DNA of 64,000 nucleotides, taken from Streptomyces parvulus. Its GTDB lineage: Bacteria > Actinomycetota > Actinomycetes > Streptomycetales > Streptomycetaceae. A program made the position numbers and the translations under genes. Location of the stretch: assembly GCF_014648855.1 (NCBI RefSeq), contig NZ_BMRX01000006.1, positions 186,001 to 250,000 on the forward strand, given 5' to 3'. How positions within the stretch are numbered: the stretch's first letter is position 1; each line of letters begins with the position of its first letter. The notes under the pieces were generated by a model, which was not told the DNA's origin, ran no database searches, and saw nothing but the letters and a program-made list of their open reading frames with translations. Shown one piece after another: positions 43,518 through 52,205 of this stretch.

Positions 43518-44810
43518 TCAGACCGAACGGAACGCCAGAACCACGTTGTGCCCACCGAACCCGAACGAGTCGTTCAGCGCGGCGATCCGCCCCTCGACGG
43601 GCAGCTTCCGCGCCTCACCGCGCACGATGTCCGCGTTGGCCTCGGCCTCGGGGTCGAGGTTCTCGACGTTGATGGTCGGCGGCGCCACCCGGTGGTACAG
43701 GGCGAGCACCGTCGCGACGGACTCCACGCCGCCCGCGCCACCGAGGAGGTGACCGGTCATCGACTTGGTGCCGGAGACCGCCATGTGGTCCACGTCGTCG
43801 CCGAGGACCTTGCGCAGCGCCTTCAGCTCGGCGATGTCACCGGCCGGCGTCGAGGTGGCGTGCGCGTTGACGTGCACGATCTCGGCCGGGTTCAGGTCGG
43901 TGCGGTCCAGCAGGTTCTGGAGGGCGTTGGAGATGCCACGGCCCTCGGGCTCCGGCTGCACGATGTCGTGGGCGTCGGCGGAGATGCCCTGCCCGACGGC
44001 CTCCGCGTAGACGCGGGCACCGCGCGCGGCGGCGTGCTCGGCGGACTCCAGGACGAGGACGCCGGCGCCCTCACCGAGGACGAAGCCGTCGCGGCCCGTG
44101 TCGAAGGGGCGCGAGGCGCCCTGCGGGTCGTCGTTGTTCTTGGACATCGCCATCATGTTGCCGAACGCGGCGATGGGCAGCGGGTGGATCGCCGCCTCCG
44201 TGCCGCCCGCGACGACGACGTCCGCACGGCCGGTGCGGATCATCTCGATGGCGTAGCCGATGGCCTCGGCGCCGGACGCGCAGGCGGAGACCGGCGTGTG
44301 CACGCCCGCGCGGGCGCCCACGGCCAGACCGACGTTGGCCGACGGGCCGTTCGGCATCAGCATGGGGACGGTGTGCGGGGAGACGCGGCGGACGCCCTTC
44401 TCCTTGAGCACGTCGTACTGGTCGAGCAGGGTCGTCACGCCGCCGATGCCGGAGGCGATGACCGCACCGAGCCGGTCGGGGTCCACGCGGGCCCCGCTCT
44501 CGGCGTCCGGCGTGCTCTCGCCGGCCTTGCCGGTGTAGCCGGCGTCCTTCCAGGCCTCCTGGGCCGCGATCAGCGCGAACTGCGCGGAACGGTCCAGACG
44601 GCGGGCCTGCGGCCGCGGGATGACCTCGGAGGGATCCACGGCGACGGGCGCGGCGATGCGGACCGCCTGGTCGGCGGCCCACTCCTGCTCCAGGGGCTTG
44701 ACGCCGGACCGGCCGGCGACCAGACCCTCCCAGGTCGAGGCTGCGTCGCCACCCAGCGGTGTGGTTGCGCCGATACCGGTGACGACCACGGTGCGATTGG
44801 TCGAGCTCAC
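43518..44810 (-). CDS. fabF: Beta-ketoacyl-ACP synthase II
   Basis: A 430-residue condensing enzyme elongating acyl-ACP with malonyl-ACP in type II fatty acid synthesis. The active-site Cys177 lies in HTPVSACASGAEAIG; the two His are in HVNAHATSTPAGD and FGFGGHN; the lysine is in SGTKSMTGHLLGG. The length is slightly above E. coli FabF because of an insert near residues 93-113. The GTG at 44810 starts the first strand (TNRTVVVTGIG). It is the last gene of fabD-fabH-acpP-fabF, the housekeeping cluster of Streptomyces, not an antibiotic polyketide set. Confidence 0.96.
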   Translation of the reverse strand: MSSTNRTVVVTGIGATTPLGGDAASTWEGLVAGRSGVKPLEQEWAADQAVRIAAPVAVDPSEVIPRPQARRLDRSAQFALIAAQEAWKDAGYTGKAGESTPDAESGARVDPDRLGAVIASGIGGVTTLLDQYDVLKEKGVRRVSPHTVPMLMPNGPSANVGLAVGARAGVHTPVSACASGAEAIGYAIEMIRTGRADVVVAGGTEAAIHPLPIAAFGNMMAMSKNNDDPQGASRPFDTGRDGFVLGEGAGVLVLESAEHAAARGARVYAEAVGQGISADAHDIVQPEPEGRGISNALQNLLDRTDLNPAEIVHVNAHATSTPAGDIAELKALRKVLGDDVDHMAVSGTKSMTGHLLGGAGGVESVATVLALYHRVAPPTINVENLDPEAEANADIVRGEARKLPVEGRIAALNDSFGFGGHNVVLAFRSV

Positions 44811-44910
44811 GGGAATTCTTTCTCCAACGGGATACGGATTCGTACGGCGCCACCGCCGGGTGGCGGGGCAGTCTGCCCGGATACTCGGGACATGCCCGAG
44901 TATCGGCGGA

Positions 44911-45159
44911 TCAGGCCTGGTGGTCGAGGATGTACTTGGTCGCGTCGCCGACCGTCTTGAGGTTCTTGACGTCCTCGTCCGGGATCTTGACGTCGAAGCG
45001 CTCTTCGGCGGCGACGACGACCTCGACCATGGACAGCGAGTCGACGTCCAGGTCGTCGGTGAAGGACTTGTCCAGCTGGACGTCCTCAACCGGGATGCCG
45101 GCGATCTCGTTCACGATCTCCGCGAGACCGGCGACGATCTCTTCCTGAGTGGCGGCCAT
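44911..45159 (-). CDS. acpP: Acyl carrier protein
   Basis: An 82-residue acidic four-helix carrier protein. The phosphopantetheine attachment is Ser41 in DDLDVDSLSMVEVV, and helix II/III is typical (AAEERFDVKIPDEDVKNLKTVGDATKYI). It carries acyl intermediates between the fab enzymes. ATG 45159 has AAGGAG upstream. The 100-bp gaps either side, unusual in this operon, may hold internal promoters or processing sites, as high ACP expression is needed. Confidence 0.97.
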   Translation of the reverse strand: MAATQEEIVAGLAEIVNEIAGIPVEDVQLDKSFTDDLDVDSLSMVEVVVAAEERFDVKIPDEDVKNLKTVGDATKYILDHQA

Positions 45160-45261
45160 GGTGGCGCTCCTTCTTTGGTTTCCAGAGGGTGTGGCGGCCC
45201 GCCGCGTCGCGGCGAGTGGTGCTGCTCTCCGTTCCGGACCGCGTGATCCGGCACGGAGTGC

Positions 45262-46293
45262 CTAGGGGAGGGTAACGACCGTGGCGGCGTACACGAGACC
45301 CGCCCCGAAGCCGATGACGAGCGCGGTGTCGCCGCTCTTCGCCTCGCCGGTCGCCAGGAGCCGCTCCATCGCGAGCGGGATCGAGGCGGCCGAGGTGTTG
45401 CCGGTGGTGCGGATGTCACGGGCGACCGTGACGTGCTCCGGCAGCTTCAGTGTCTTCACCATCGAGTCGATGATCCGCACGTTGGCCTGGTGCGGGATGA
45501 AGACGTCGAGGTCGTCCGGGCTGATCCCGGCCGCGTCCAGCGCCTGCTGCGCGACCTTCGCCATCTCGAACACGGCCCAGCGGAACACCGCCTGGCCCTC
45601 CTGCGTGATCGCAGGAAACTTGACGTTGCCCGCGGAGTCCAGGGGCAGTTCGGCGACGTCGCCGATCCGGAAGCGGTCCCAGGGGACGGTCTGCTTGATG
45701 GTCTCGGACTTGTCGCCCTCCGAGCCCCAGACCGTCGGGCCGATCTCCGGCTCCTGCGACGGGCCGACCACGACCGCGCCGGCCCCGTCGCCGAACAGGA
45801 AGGCCGTCGCCCGGTCCTCCAGGTCGGTCAGGTCGGAGAGCCGCTCCACGCCGATGACCAGGACGTACTCCGCCGAACCCTCGACGACCATGCCCTTGGC
45901 GAGGGTCAGTCCGTAGCCGAAGCCCGCGCAGCCCGCCGAGATGTCGAAGGCGGCGGCCTTGTCCGTGCCGAGCCGGTCGGCGATCTCGGTGGCGACGGCC
46001 GGGGTCTGGCTGAAGTGCGAGACGGTCGAGACGACCACGGCGCCGATCCGGTCGGCGGGGATCCCGGCGGCCGCGATGGCCTTGCCGGACGCCTCGATCG
46101 ACATCGCCGCGACGGTCTCCTCGGGGGAGGCCCAGTGCCGCGTCTCGATGCCGGAGCGCGAGCGGATCCACTCGTCGGACGAGTCGATCGTCTCGAGGAT
46201 CACCTCGTTCGGCACGACCCGGGTCGGGCGGTAGCCGCCGACGCCTAGGATGCGCGCGTACGGGGCGCCCTTGCTGGGCTTGATCTTCGACAT
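45262..46293 (-). CDS. fabH: Beta-ketoacyl-ACP synthase III
   Basis: A 343-residue initiating condensing enzyme joining an acyl-CoA primer to malonyl-ACP. In Streptomyces, FabH accepts branched primers that set iso/anteiso fatty acid composition. The catalytic Cys122 is in FDISAGCAGFGYG, His in FIPHQANVRI and Asn in TTGNTSAASIP. The N-terminal extension of about 8 residues (KIKPSKGA) is normal for actinomycetes. ATG 46293 follows an AAGGAGCG site. It is 16 bp after fabD, so probably cotranscribed. Confidence 0.97.
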   Translation of the reverse strand: MSKIKPSKGAPYARILGVGGYRPTRVVPNEVILETIDSSDEWIRSRSGIETRHWASPEETVAAMSIEASGKAIAAAGIPADRIGAVVVSTVSHFSQTPAVATEIADRLGTDKAAAFDISAGCAGFGYGLTLAKGMVVEGSAEYVLVIGVERLSDLTDLEDRATAFLFGDGAGAVVVGPSQEPEIGPTVWGSEGDKSETIKQTVPWDRFRIGDVAELPLDSAGNVKFPAITQEGQAVFRWAVFEMAKVAQQALDAAGISPDDLDVFIPHQANVRIIDSMVKTLKLPEHVTVARDIRTTGNTSAASIPLAMERLLATGEAKSGDTALVIGFGAGLVYAATVVTLP

Positions 46294-46309
46294 GCTGTCG
46301 CGCTCCTTG

Positions 46310-47269
46310 TCAGGCCTGCTGGGCGTGGTCGGCGACGAGCTCGCGGGCCGCGTCGAGGTCGGCGGGGGTCTTCAGGGCCAGCGTCTTGACGCCCGGCAGC
46401 GCGCGCTTGGCGAGACCGGTCAGCGTGCCGCCCGGGCACAGCTCGACGACGGCGGTGACGCCCAGCTTGGCGAACGTCTCCATGCACAGGTCCCAGCGGA
46501 CCGGGTTGGCGACCTGCCCCACGAGCCGGTCCAGCACCTCGGCGCCGGTGGCGACGGCCTGACCGTCCTTGTTGGACACGTAGGTCACGGCCGGGTCGGC
46601 CGGCGTGAGCGCGGCGGCGGCCTCGGCGAGCTTGTCCACCGCCGGCGCCATGTGGCGGGTGTGGAAGGCGCCGGCCACCTTCAGCGGGACGACCTTGCGC
46701 ACGCCCTCGGGTTTGTCCTCGTTCAGCGCGGCGAGCTGCTCCATGGTGCCGGCCGCCACGATCTGGCCGGCGCCGTTCACGTTCGCCGGGGTCAGGCCGA
46801 GCTTCTCCAGGTGGGCGACGCTCACCTCGGGGTCGCCGCCGAGCAGCGCCGACATGCCGGTCTCGGTGACCGCGGCGGCCTCGGCCATGGCCAGGCCCCG
46901 GCGGCGCACGAGGGTCAGCGCCGCGGTGTCGTCGAGGACGCCCGCGAGGGTGGCCGCGGTGATCTCGCCGACGCTGTGGCCCGCGACCGCTCCGGGCACG
47001 AGGTCCGCGCCCGCCGCGTCGGCGGCGAACGAGTACGCGCCGAGTGCCGCGGCGGACAGCAGTCCGGCGGCGACCAGCAGCGGCTGGGCGACGGCCGTGT
47101 CACGGATCTCGTCCGCGTCGGCCTTGGTGCCGTAGTGGGCGAGATCGAGTCCGATGGCGTCGGACCACGCGGCGACGCGGTCCGCGGCGCCGGGAAGGGC
47201 GAGCCAGTCAGTCAGGAAGCCGGGCGTCTGGGCGCCCTGGCCGGGAGCGACGAGTACGAGCACTCTCAC
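46310..47269 (-). CDS. fabD: Malonyl-CoA:ACP transacylase
   Basis: A 319-residue acyltransferase loading malonyl groups onto ACP. The motifs are VLVAPGQGAQTPGF (oxyanion region), nucleophile Ser99 in GHSVGEITAA, an Arg near VRRRGLAMAEA, and His in GAFHTRHMAPAVD. In Streptomyces the same enzyme also serves polyketide synthases. It is the first gene of the operon; the 83-bp gap to fasR holds a clear inverted repeat. GTG 47269 is used; GTG 47263 is another option. Confidence 0.96.
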   Translation of the reverse strand: MRVLVLVAPGQGAQTPGFLTDWLALPGAADRVAAWSDAIGLDLAHYGTKADADEIRDTAVAQPLLVAAGLLSAAALGAYSFAADAAGADLVPGAVAGHSVGEITAATLAGVLDDTAALTLVRRRGLAMAEAAAVTETGMSALLGGDPEVSVAHLEKLGLTPANVNGAGQIVAAGTMEQLAALNEDKPEGVRKVVPLKVAGAFHTRHMAPAVDKLAEAAAALTPADPAVTYVSNKDGQAVATGAEVLDRLVGQVANPVRWDLCMETFAKLGVTAVVELCPGGTLTGLAKRALPGVKTLALKTPADLDAARELVADHAQQA

Positions 47270-47329
47270 ACTCTCTCTTGAGGACGGCCACGACCGCCCG
47301 TGAGGACAGGGACGAAGAACAGCAGGGGG

Positions 47330-47350
47330 TTTTGTGGACCCCCGACAAAA
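47330..47350. promoter_or_regulatory. TTTTGT-N9-ACAAAA dyad upstream of fabD (candidate FasR site)
   Basis: Perfect 6-bp arms TTTTGT (47330-47335) and ACAAAA (47345-47350) with a 9-base centre sit between the fasR stop and fabD, in an otherwise GC-rich context. On the minus strand the dyad overlaps TTGTCG, an 18-base spacer and TGCTGT, a possible promoter for fabD. FasR is reported to bind the fabD promoter region in S. coelicolor; assignment of this dyad is inference. Confidence 0.5.
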
Positions 47351-47352
47351 GT

Positions 47353-48558
47353 TTAGAGTTGCGGATCTCCATCGGCCAGACGCCCCAGGATGAGCGCGAT
47401 CCGCAGTGTGAACGCAGACCGTACATCAGAGGGGGACCATCCGGTGACGTCAGTCACACGTCGGAGCCGGTAGCGCACGGTGTTCGGGTGAACGAAGAGC
47501 ATGCGGGCGGCGCCCTCCAGACTGCTCGCCTGCTCCAGGTAGACGCTGAGTGTCTCCAGCAGCGCGGCCCCGGCCTCCTCGAGCGGTCTGTAGATCTCCT
47601 CCACCAACTGCTCGCGCGCCGCGGGGTCGGCGGCGATCGCGCGCTCGGGCAGCAGGTCGTCCGCCAGCACCGGGCGCGGGGCGTCCTGCCAGGCGGTGCA
47701 CGCCTTGAGCCCGGCGGCGGCGGCCTGCGCGGACCGCGTCGCGGCCAGCAGGTCCGGCACCACGGGGCCGGCCACCACCGCTCCCTGCGCGAACGGCCCG
47801 ATCAGCGACTTCGCCACCGCCAGCGGGTCGTCCCGGCCACCGGCGATCACCACCAGGCGGTCCCCGAGCACCCCGGTCAGCACCTGGAGCTTGGCGTGCC
47901 GGGCCGCCCGCCGGATGGCCTCCACGGTCAGTTCGGAGTCGCCGTCCGGGGCGGTGCCGAGCACGACGCACACGTGGTCCGGCGAGTTCCAGCCGAGCGC
48001 GGCCGCCCGGGACACCGCGCCCTCGTCGGCCTCACCGCTCAGCACGGCGTTCACCACCAGCGACTCCAGCCGGGCGTCCCAGGCACCGCGTGCCTCGGCG
48101 GCCTGGGCGTACACCTGGGCGGTGGCGAAGGCGATCTCCCGCGCGTACACCAGCAGCGCCTCGCGCAGCACCGACTCGTCGCCGGGGGCGGCCACCTCGT
48201 CGATCGCGGACTCCATCACCTCGATGGTCGTCCGCACCATCTCCACGGTCTGCCGCAGCGTGATCGCGCGGGTCAGCTCGCGCGGCGCGGTGCCGAACAC
48301 GTCGGTGGAGATGGCCTGGGGCGCGTCCGGGCGCCGGAACCACTCGGTGAAGGCGGCGATGCCGGCCTGGGCGACCAGCCCGATCCAGGAACGGTTCTCC
48401 GGTGGCATGGCCCGGTACCACGGCAGGGTCTCGTCCATGCGCGCGATGGCCTGCGCGGCGAGCGATCCGGAGGACTGCTCCAGCCGCTTCAGCGTCGCGG
48501 TGTGCGAATGGACGGCGTGCGCCGCGGGCTCGGGCTTGCTGGTTTCGGGTTCGGGCAC
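47353..48558 (-). CDS. fasR: Fatty acid synthesis regulator, PucR-type HTH
   Basis: A 401-residue regulator with a C-terminal PucR HTH: SLEGAARMLFVHPNTVRYRLRRVTDVTGWSPSDVRSAFTLRIALILGRL (about 345-393). The N-terminal two thirds carry a helical sensor region and a CdaR-like GGDEF-derived domain (VVNAVLSGEADEGAVSRAAALGW, VLTGVLGDRLVVIAGG). By position directly before fabD and by sequence type it corresponds to FasR, reported as an activator of the fab operon in S. coelicolor. The GTG start at 48558 is the first in-frame start with the conserved N terminus; no strong ribosome site is seen. It is divergent from the pirin gene. Confidence 0.9.
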   Translation of the reverse strand: MPEPETSKPEPAAHAVHSHTATLKRLEQSSGSLAAQAIARMDETLPWYRAMPPENRSWIGLVAQAGIAAFTEWFRRPDAPQAISTDVFGTAPRELTRAITLRQTVEMVRTTIEVMESAIDEVAAPGDESVLREALLVYAREIAFATAQVYAQAAEARGAWDARLESLVVNAVLSGEADEGAVSRAAALGWNSPDHVCVVLGTAPDGDSELTVEAIRRAARHAKLQVLTGVLGDRLVVIAGGRDDPLAVAKSLIGPFAQGAVVAGPVVPDLLAATRSAQAAAAGLKACTAWQDAPRPVLADDLLPERAIAADPAAREQLVEEIYRPLEEAGAALLETLSVYLEQASSLEGAARMLFVHPNTVRYRLRRVTDVTGWSPSDVRSAFTLRIALILGRLADGDPQL

Positions 48559-48616
48559 GGGACAAGACTGCCTTATCAGGACGGGAGCACGTGCCGCCGG
48601 GTCTACCGTGGACGTC

Positions 48617-49270
48617 GTGACGGACGTACGGCGCGCCGACGAGCGCTATCCCGGGGGCGACGAGGCGGCGGGCATCTCCTCCCGCCACGCCTTCTCCTTC
48701 GGCCCGCACTACGACCCCGGCAACCTGCGCTTCGGGGCGGTCATCGCCTGCAACGAGGAGCGGCTGGCGCCCGGCGCGGGCTTCGACGAGCACCCGCACA
48801 GCCACACGGAGATCGTCACCTGGGTGGTCGAGGGCGAGCTGACCCACCGCGACTCCGCGGGCCACGAGACCGTCGTGCGCGCCGGTGACGTGCAGCGCCT
48901 CAGCTCCGCGGGCGGCGTCCGCCACGTCGAGCGCAACGACGGCGCCGTCCCCCTGACCTTCGTCCAGATGTGGCTGGCCCCGCGCGAGCCCGGCGGCGAC
49001 CCCGCCTACGAGATCGTCCGCGGCATCGCCGACTCCACGCCGTACGCGGTCCCGGAGGCACGCGCCATGCTCCACGTGCGGCGCCTGACGGCGGGGGAGC
49101 GGACGGCGGTGCCGGACGGGGCGTACGTGTACGTGCACGTGGTGCGGGGCGAGGTGACGCTGGGCGGGGAGACGCTGGGGCCGGGGGACGCGGCGCGGAT
49201 CACGGACGCCGAGGGGGTGGACGCGGTGGCGGTGGCGGCGGCCGAGCTGCTCGTCTGGGAGATGGCCTAG
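48617..49270 (+). CDS. Pirin family protein
   Basis: A 217-residue bicupin. The N-terminal cupin shows RHAFSFGPHYDPGNLRFGAVIACNEERLAPGAGFDEHPHSHTEIVTWVVEGELTHRD, with the metal-binding His-x-His pair and Glu. The C-terminal cupin (from about 140) lacks most ligands, as usual. Some pirins oxidise quercetin; others are regulators. GTG 48617 is favoured because the protein then begins TDVRRADERYPGGD like relatives, and TACCGT seven bases upstream could be a -10 for a leaderless mRNA. GTG 48608 is the alternative. Its stop overlaps the convergent serine hydrolase gene by 4 bases. Confidence 0.9.
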   Translation: MTDVRRADERYPGGDEAAGISSRHAFSFGPHYDPGNLRFGAVIACNEERLAPGAGFDEHPHSHTEIVTWVVEGELTHRDSAGHETVVRAGDVQRLSSAGGVRHVERNDGAVPLTFVQMWLAPREPGGDPAYEIVRGIADSTPYAVPEARAMLHVRRLTAGERTAVPDGAYVYVHVVRGEVTLGGETLGPGDAARITDAEGVDAVAVAAAELLVWEMA

Positions 49271-50082
49271 ACCTCCGCCAGCACCGCGTCCGTGAAGGGC
49301 GGCCACGCCTCGGCCGCCCACGGGCCGAAGGCGCGGTCGGCGAGCGCGACGCAGGCGAGGCCGGCGTCCGGGTCGATCCACAGGAACGTGCCGGACTGGC
49401 CGAAGTGCCCGAAGGTGCGCGGCGAGGAGGAGGCGCCCGTCCAGTGGGGGGACTTGCCGTCCCGGATCTCGAAGCCGAGGCCCCAGTCGTTGGGGTTCTG
49501 GTGGCCGTAGCCCGGCAGTACGCCCTTGGTGCCCGGGTACTGCACGGTCATCGCCTCGGCGACGGTGCGCGGGTCGAGGAGCCGCGGCGCCTGCACCTCG
49601 GCGGCGAACCGCAGCAGGTCCTCGACGGTGGAGACGCCGTCCTTCGCGGGGGAGCCGTCCAGGGCCGTGGACGTCATGCCCAGCGGCTCGAGCACCGCCT
49701 GCCGCGCGTACTCGGCGAACGGCATGTCCGCGGCCTTCGCGATGTGCTCGCCGAGCTGCTCGAAACCGGCGTTGGAGTACAGCCGCCGCTCGCCGGGCGG
49801 GGCGGTCACCCGGTGCTCGTCGAAGGCCAGCCCCGAGGTGTGCGCGAGCAGGTGGCGGACGGTGGACCCGGCCGGACCCGCGGGCTCGTCCAGCTCGATC
49901 GCGCCCTCCTCGTACGCCACCAGCGCCGCGTAGGCCGCGAGCGGCTTGGTGACCGAGGCGAGGGGGAAGCGGAGGGCGACCGGGCCGTGGGTGCCCAGGG
50001 TCGTGCCGTCGGCCCGGACGACGCCCGCCGCGGCGGTGGGGACCGGCCAGTTCTCGATCAACGCGAGGCTCTTCAAGGACAT
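49267..50082 (-). CDS. Beta-lactamase-fold serine hydrolase
   Basis: A 271-residue member of the class C beta-lactamase/DD-peptidase family. The catalytic SxxK is Ser43-Val-Thr-Lys46 (FPLASVTKPLAA), the Tyr-x-Asn is YSNAG (about 118), and the third motif is GHFGQSGTFLW. There is no signal peptide, so it is cytoplasmic and more likely an esterase or amidase than a resistance enzyme. ATG 50082 begins just upstream of the first strand. It is followed on the same strand by nothing; the GNAT gene lies 19 bp upstream and codirectional, so they probably form a unit. Confidence 0.9.
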   Translation of the reverse strand: MSLKSLALIENWPVPTAAAGVVRADGTTLGTHGPVALRFPLASVTKPLAAYAALVAYEEGAIELDEPAGPAGSTVRHLLAHTSGLAFDEHRVTAPPGERRLYSNAGFEQLGEHIAKAADMPFAEYARQAVLEPLGMTSTALDGSPAKDGVSTVEDLLRFAAEVQAPRLLDPRTVAEAMTVQYPGTKGVLPGYGHQNPNDWGLGFEIRDGKSPHWTGASSSPRTFGHFGQSGTFLWIDPDAGLACVALADRAFGPWAAEAWPPFTDAVLAEV

Positions 50083-50101
50083 GCCACCGAGCCTAAGCGG
50101 C

Positions 50102-50572
50102 TCAGAGGTACAGCCTCATCGAGGGGGTGGTGTCCCGCGTGAAGCCCATCGACGCGTACAGCGGCTCGGCGTCCTCGGAGGCGGTGAGCATGACGTGGCT
50201 CGCACCCCGCTCGCGGAACCACGCCAGCAGCTCGTCCATGCAGGCGCGCGCGTAGCCCCGGCGCCGGGCGTCCGGGTCGGTGGCCACGCTGAACACGTAA
50301 CCGATCAGTCCGCCGGGCGGCCGGTCCGGCCCGCCGATCCGGTACTCCAGGGTCCCCACGACCAGCGCCGCGAGCGTGCCGGGCCGCTCCGGGTGGTCGA
50401 CGACGAACGCGGCGAACTCCCCGTCCGGATCGGCCAGCCGGGACTTCAGGCCGGGCAGGGAAGCGGCCTGCCAGTCGGTGGGCGAGGCGGAGTGCATCGC
50501 GTCGATCATCACCTGGCGCAGACGGAGCACTTCCTCCGCGTCCTCGGCGGCGGCACGGCGTACGGGACTCAT
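50102..50572 (-). CDS. GNAT family N-acetyltransferase
   Basis: A 156-residue acetyl-CoA-dependent acetyltransferase. Motif A is visible as YVFSVATDPDARRRGYARACMDELLAWFRERGASHVMLTAS (about 90-130), with the pyrophosphate-binding RRRGYA. The following EPLYASMGF is motif B. The N terminus VRRAAAEDAEEVLRLRQVM is standard. The acceptor is unknown. It is transcribed divergently from the MerR gene. Confidence 0.92.
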   Translation of the reverse strand: MSPVRRAAAEDAEEVLRLRQVMIDAMHSASPTDWQAASLPGLKSRLADPDGEFAAFVVDHPERPGTLAALVVGTLEYRIGGPDRPPGGLIGYVFSVATDPDARRRGYARACMDELLAWFRERGASHVMLTASEDAEPLYASMGFTRDTTPSMRLYL

Positions 50573-50639
50573 GCCCGCACGCTAGTGACCCGCCCGCCGA
50601 GTGTCCCGCGGTTTTCCGTCTCCGTCCCGACGCCGTCGC

Positions 50640-50670
50640 TTGCCTGGAGTGCACTCCAAGGTCATAGCGT
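50640..50670 (+). promoter_or_regulatory. MerR-type promoter with perfect 14-bp dyad
   Basis: TGGAGTGCACTCCA (50645-50658) is a perfect palindrome lying between TTGCCT (50640-50645) and a -10 around CATAGC or TAGCGT (50663-50670), giving a 17-19 base spacer. MerR regulators typically bind such a dyad inside a long spacer and untwist the promoter. It sits directly upstream of the merR/aldo-keto reductase pair, so autoregulation is likely. Confidence 0.65.
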
Positions 50671-50677
50671 GGAGGAC

Positions 50678-51163
50678 ATGACGGTGATGCAGACCACGGC
50701 CGGGACGATCGCGCCGAACGCCACCAGAACAGACATCTGCTCCGCTCCGCCCCGGCGCCACCCGCGCCCCGACGGACAGGACCGCTACACCATCAGCGAG
50801 GTCGTCGCCTTCACGGGGCTGACGGCCCACACCCTGCGCTGGTACGAGCGGATCGGTCTGATGTCCCACATCGACCGCTCGCACACGGGCCAGCGCCGCT
50901 ACAGCAACAGCGACCTCGACTGGCTCGACTTCGTCGGCAAGCTGCGCATGACCGGCATGCCGGTCGCCGACATGGTCAGGTACGCGGAGCTGGTCCGCGA
51001 GGGCGAGAGCACCTACCAGGACCGGCGGGAACTCCTGGAGTCCACGCGCCGGGACGTGCTGACGCGGATCGCCGAACTCCAGGACACCCTAGCGGTGCTG
51101 GACCGCAAGATCGGTTTCTACGGGGACGCCGGACGTTCCCGCGAAGGGGAGAGCACCCGATGA
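50678..51163 (+). CDS. MerR family transcriptional regulator
   Basis: A 161-residue regulator with a 33-residue N-terminal extension before the MerR HTH: YTISEVVAFTGLTAHTLRWYERIGLMSHIDRSHTGQRRYSNSDLDWLDFVGKLRMTGMPVADMVRYAEL (about 36-104), followed by the dimer coiled coil (RDVLTRIAELQDTLAVLDRKIGFY). No Cys lies in the usual metal-binding loop, so it probably senses a small molecule or reports stress rather than a metal. ATG 50678 follows GGAGG. It overlaps the reductase gene (ATGA), a common Streptomyces pairing. Confidence 0.92.
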   Translation: MTVMQTTAGTIAPNATRTDICSAPPRRHPRPDGQDRYTISEVVAFTGLTAHTLRWYERIGLMSHIDRSHTGQRRYSNSDLDWLDFVGKLRMTGMPVADMVRYAELVREGESTYQDRRELLESTRRDVLTRIAELQDTLAVLDRKIGFYGDAGRSREGESTR

Positions 51164-52176
51164 CGGACGGCAGGATCCCGACGACGCGGCTCGGCGACCA
51201 CGGCCCGGAGGTCGGCGTCCAGGGCCTCGGCTGCATGGGCATGAGCTTCGGGTACGGGCCGTCGGACGCCGACGCCTCCCGGGCCACCCTGGAACGCGCC
51301 CTGGAGCTGGGCGTCACGCTGTACGACACGGCCGACGCGTACGGCGCCGGCGACAACGAGCGCTTCCTGGCGCCGTTCCTCGCGGCCCACCGCGACGAGC
51401 TGGTGATCGCGACGAAGTTCGCCCTGTCGATCCCGCCGGACGACCCGACGCGGCGGATCATCCGCAACGACGCCCCCTACATCCGGCGGTCGGTCGAGGC
51501 GAGCCTGGACCGCCTCGGCGTCGACGCGATCGACCTCTACTACATGCACCGCCGCGACGTGAACGTGCCGATCGAGGAGACCGCCGCCGTCATGGCGGAC
51601 CTGGTCCGCGAGGGCAAGGTCAAGCACCTGGGCCTGAGCGAGGTGACGGGCGACGAGCTGCGGGCCGCGCACGCGGTGCATCCGATCGCCGCCGTGCAGT
51701 CGGAGTGGTCGCTGTTCAGCCGCGACATCGAGACGGGCGTGGTCCCGGCCGCCCGCGAACTGGGCGTGGCCCTCGTCCCCTACTCCCCGCTCGGCCGGGG
51801 CTTCCTCACCGGGGCCTTCGCCAACGCCGACCACGACCTCGGGGAGGGCGACTTCCGTCGGCAGCAGCCCCGCTTCACCGGCGGCAACGCGGCGGCCAAC
51901 GCCGCCCTCCTGGACCCCGTCCGCACCGTCGCCGAGGCCCACGGCGCCACCCTCGGCCAGGTCGCCCTCGCCTGGGCCCATCAGCGTGCCGGAGTGCACG
52001 GCCTGCCGGTCGTCCCGATCCCGGGCACCCGGAAGCCGGCGCGGGTGGCGGAGAACACGGCCGCGACGAGGATCGTCCTGACCCAGGACGAGCTGTCCCT
52101 CCTGGAGCCGATCGCGGACAAGGTGGCGGGCGACCGCTACGCGGACATGTCGTTCACGTCGGCGGGACGCGAATAG
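51160..52176 (+). CDS. Aldo/keto reductase
   Basis: A 338-residue NADPH-dependent TIM-barrel reductase. The catalytic Asp56 and Tyr61 are in YDTADAYG, Lys in VIATKFAL (about 88) and His in YYMHRRD (about 129). The cofactor end is PIPGTRKPARVAENTAAT. It resembles the YajO/Tas and AKR13 group that reduces aldehydes such as methylglyoxal or acts on auxin-like substrates; the substrate here is unknown. It is translated with the MerR regulator, so the pair is probably an inducible aldehyde-detoxification unit. Confidence 0.93.
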   Translation: MTDGRIPTTRLGDHGPEVGVQGLGCMGMSFGYGPSDADASRATLERALELGVTLYDTADAYGAGDNERFLAPFLAAHRDELVIATKFALSIPPDDPTRRIIRNDAPYIRRSVEASLDRLGVDAIDLYYMHRRDVNVPIEETAAVMADLVREGKVKHLGLSEVTGDELRAAHAVHPIAAVQSEWSLFSRDIETGVVPAARELGVALVPYSPLGRGFLTGAFANADHDLGEGDFRRQQPRFTGGNAAANAALLDPVRTVAEAHGATLGQVALAWAHQRAGVHGLPVVPIPGTRKPARVAENTAATRIVLTQDELSLLEPIADKVAGDRYADMSFTSAGRE

Positions 52177-52205
52177 GCGGCACGGTTCGGGCGCCGGCGC
52201 GTGCA

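Noticed and set aside
43518..47269. Possible polyketide or other secondary-metabolite cluster around the KS/ACP/AT-like genes
   Set aside because: The set is FabD-FabH-ACP-FabF with a FasR regulator, the primary fatty acid operon; no chain-length factor, ketoreductase or tailoring genes are present.
49267..50082. Antibiotic-resistance beta-lactamase
   Set aside because: Class C fold motifs are present, but there is no signal peptide and the YSN/HFG variants fit esterase-like serine hydrolases.
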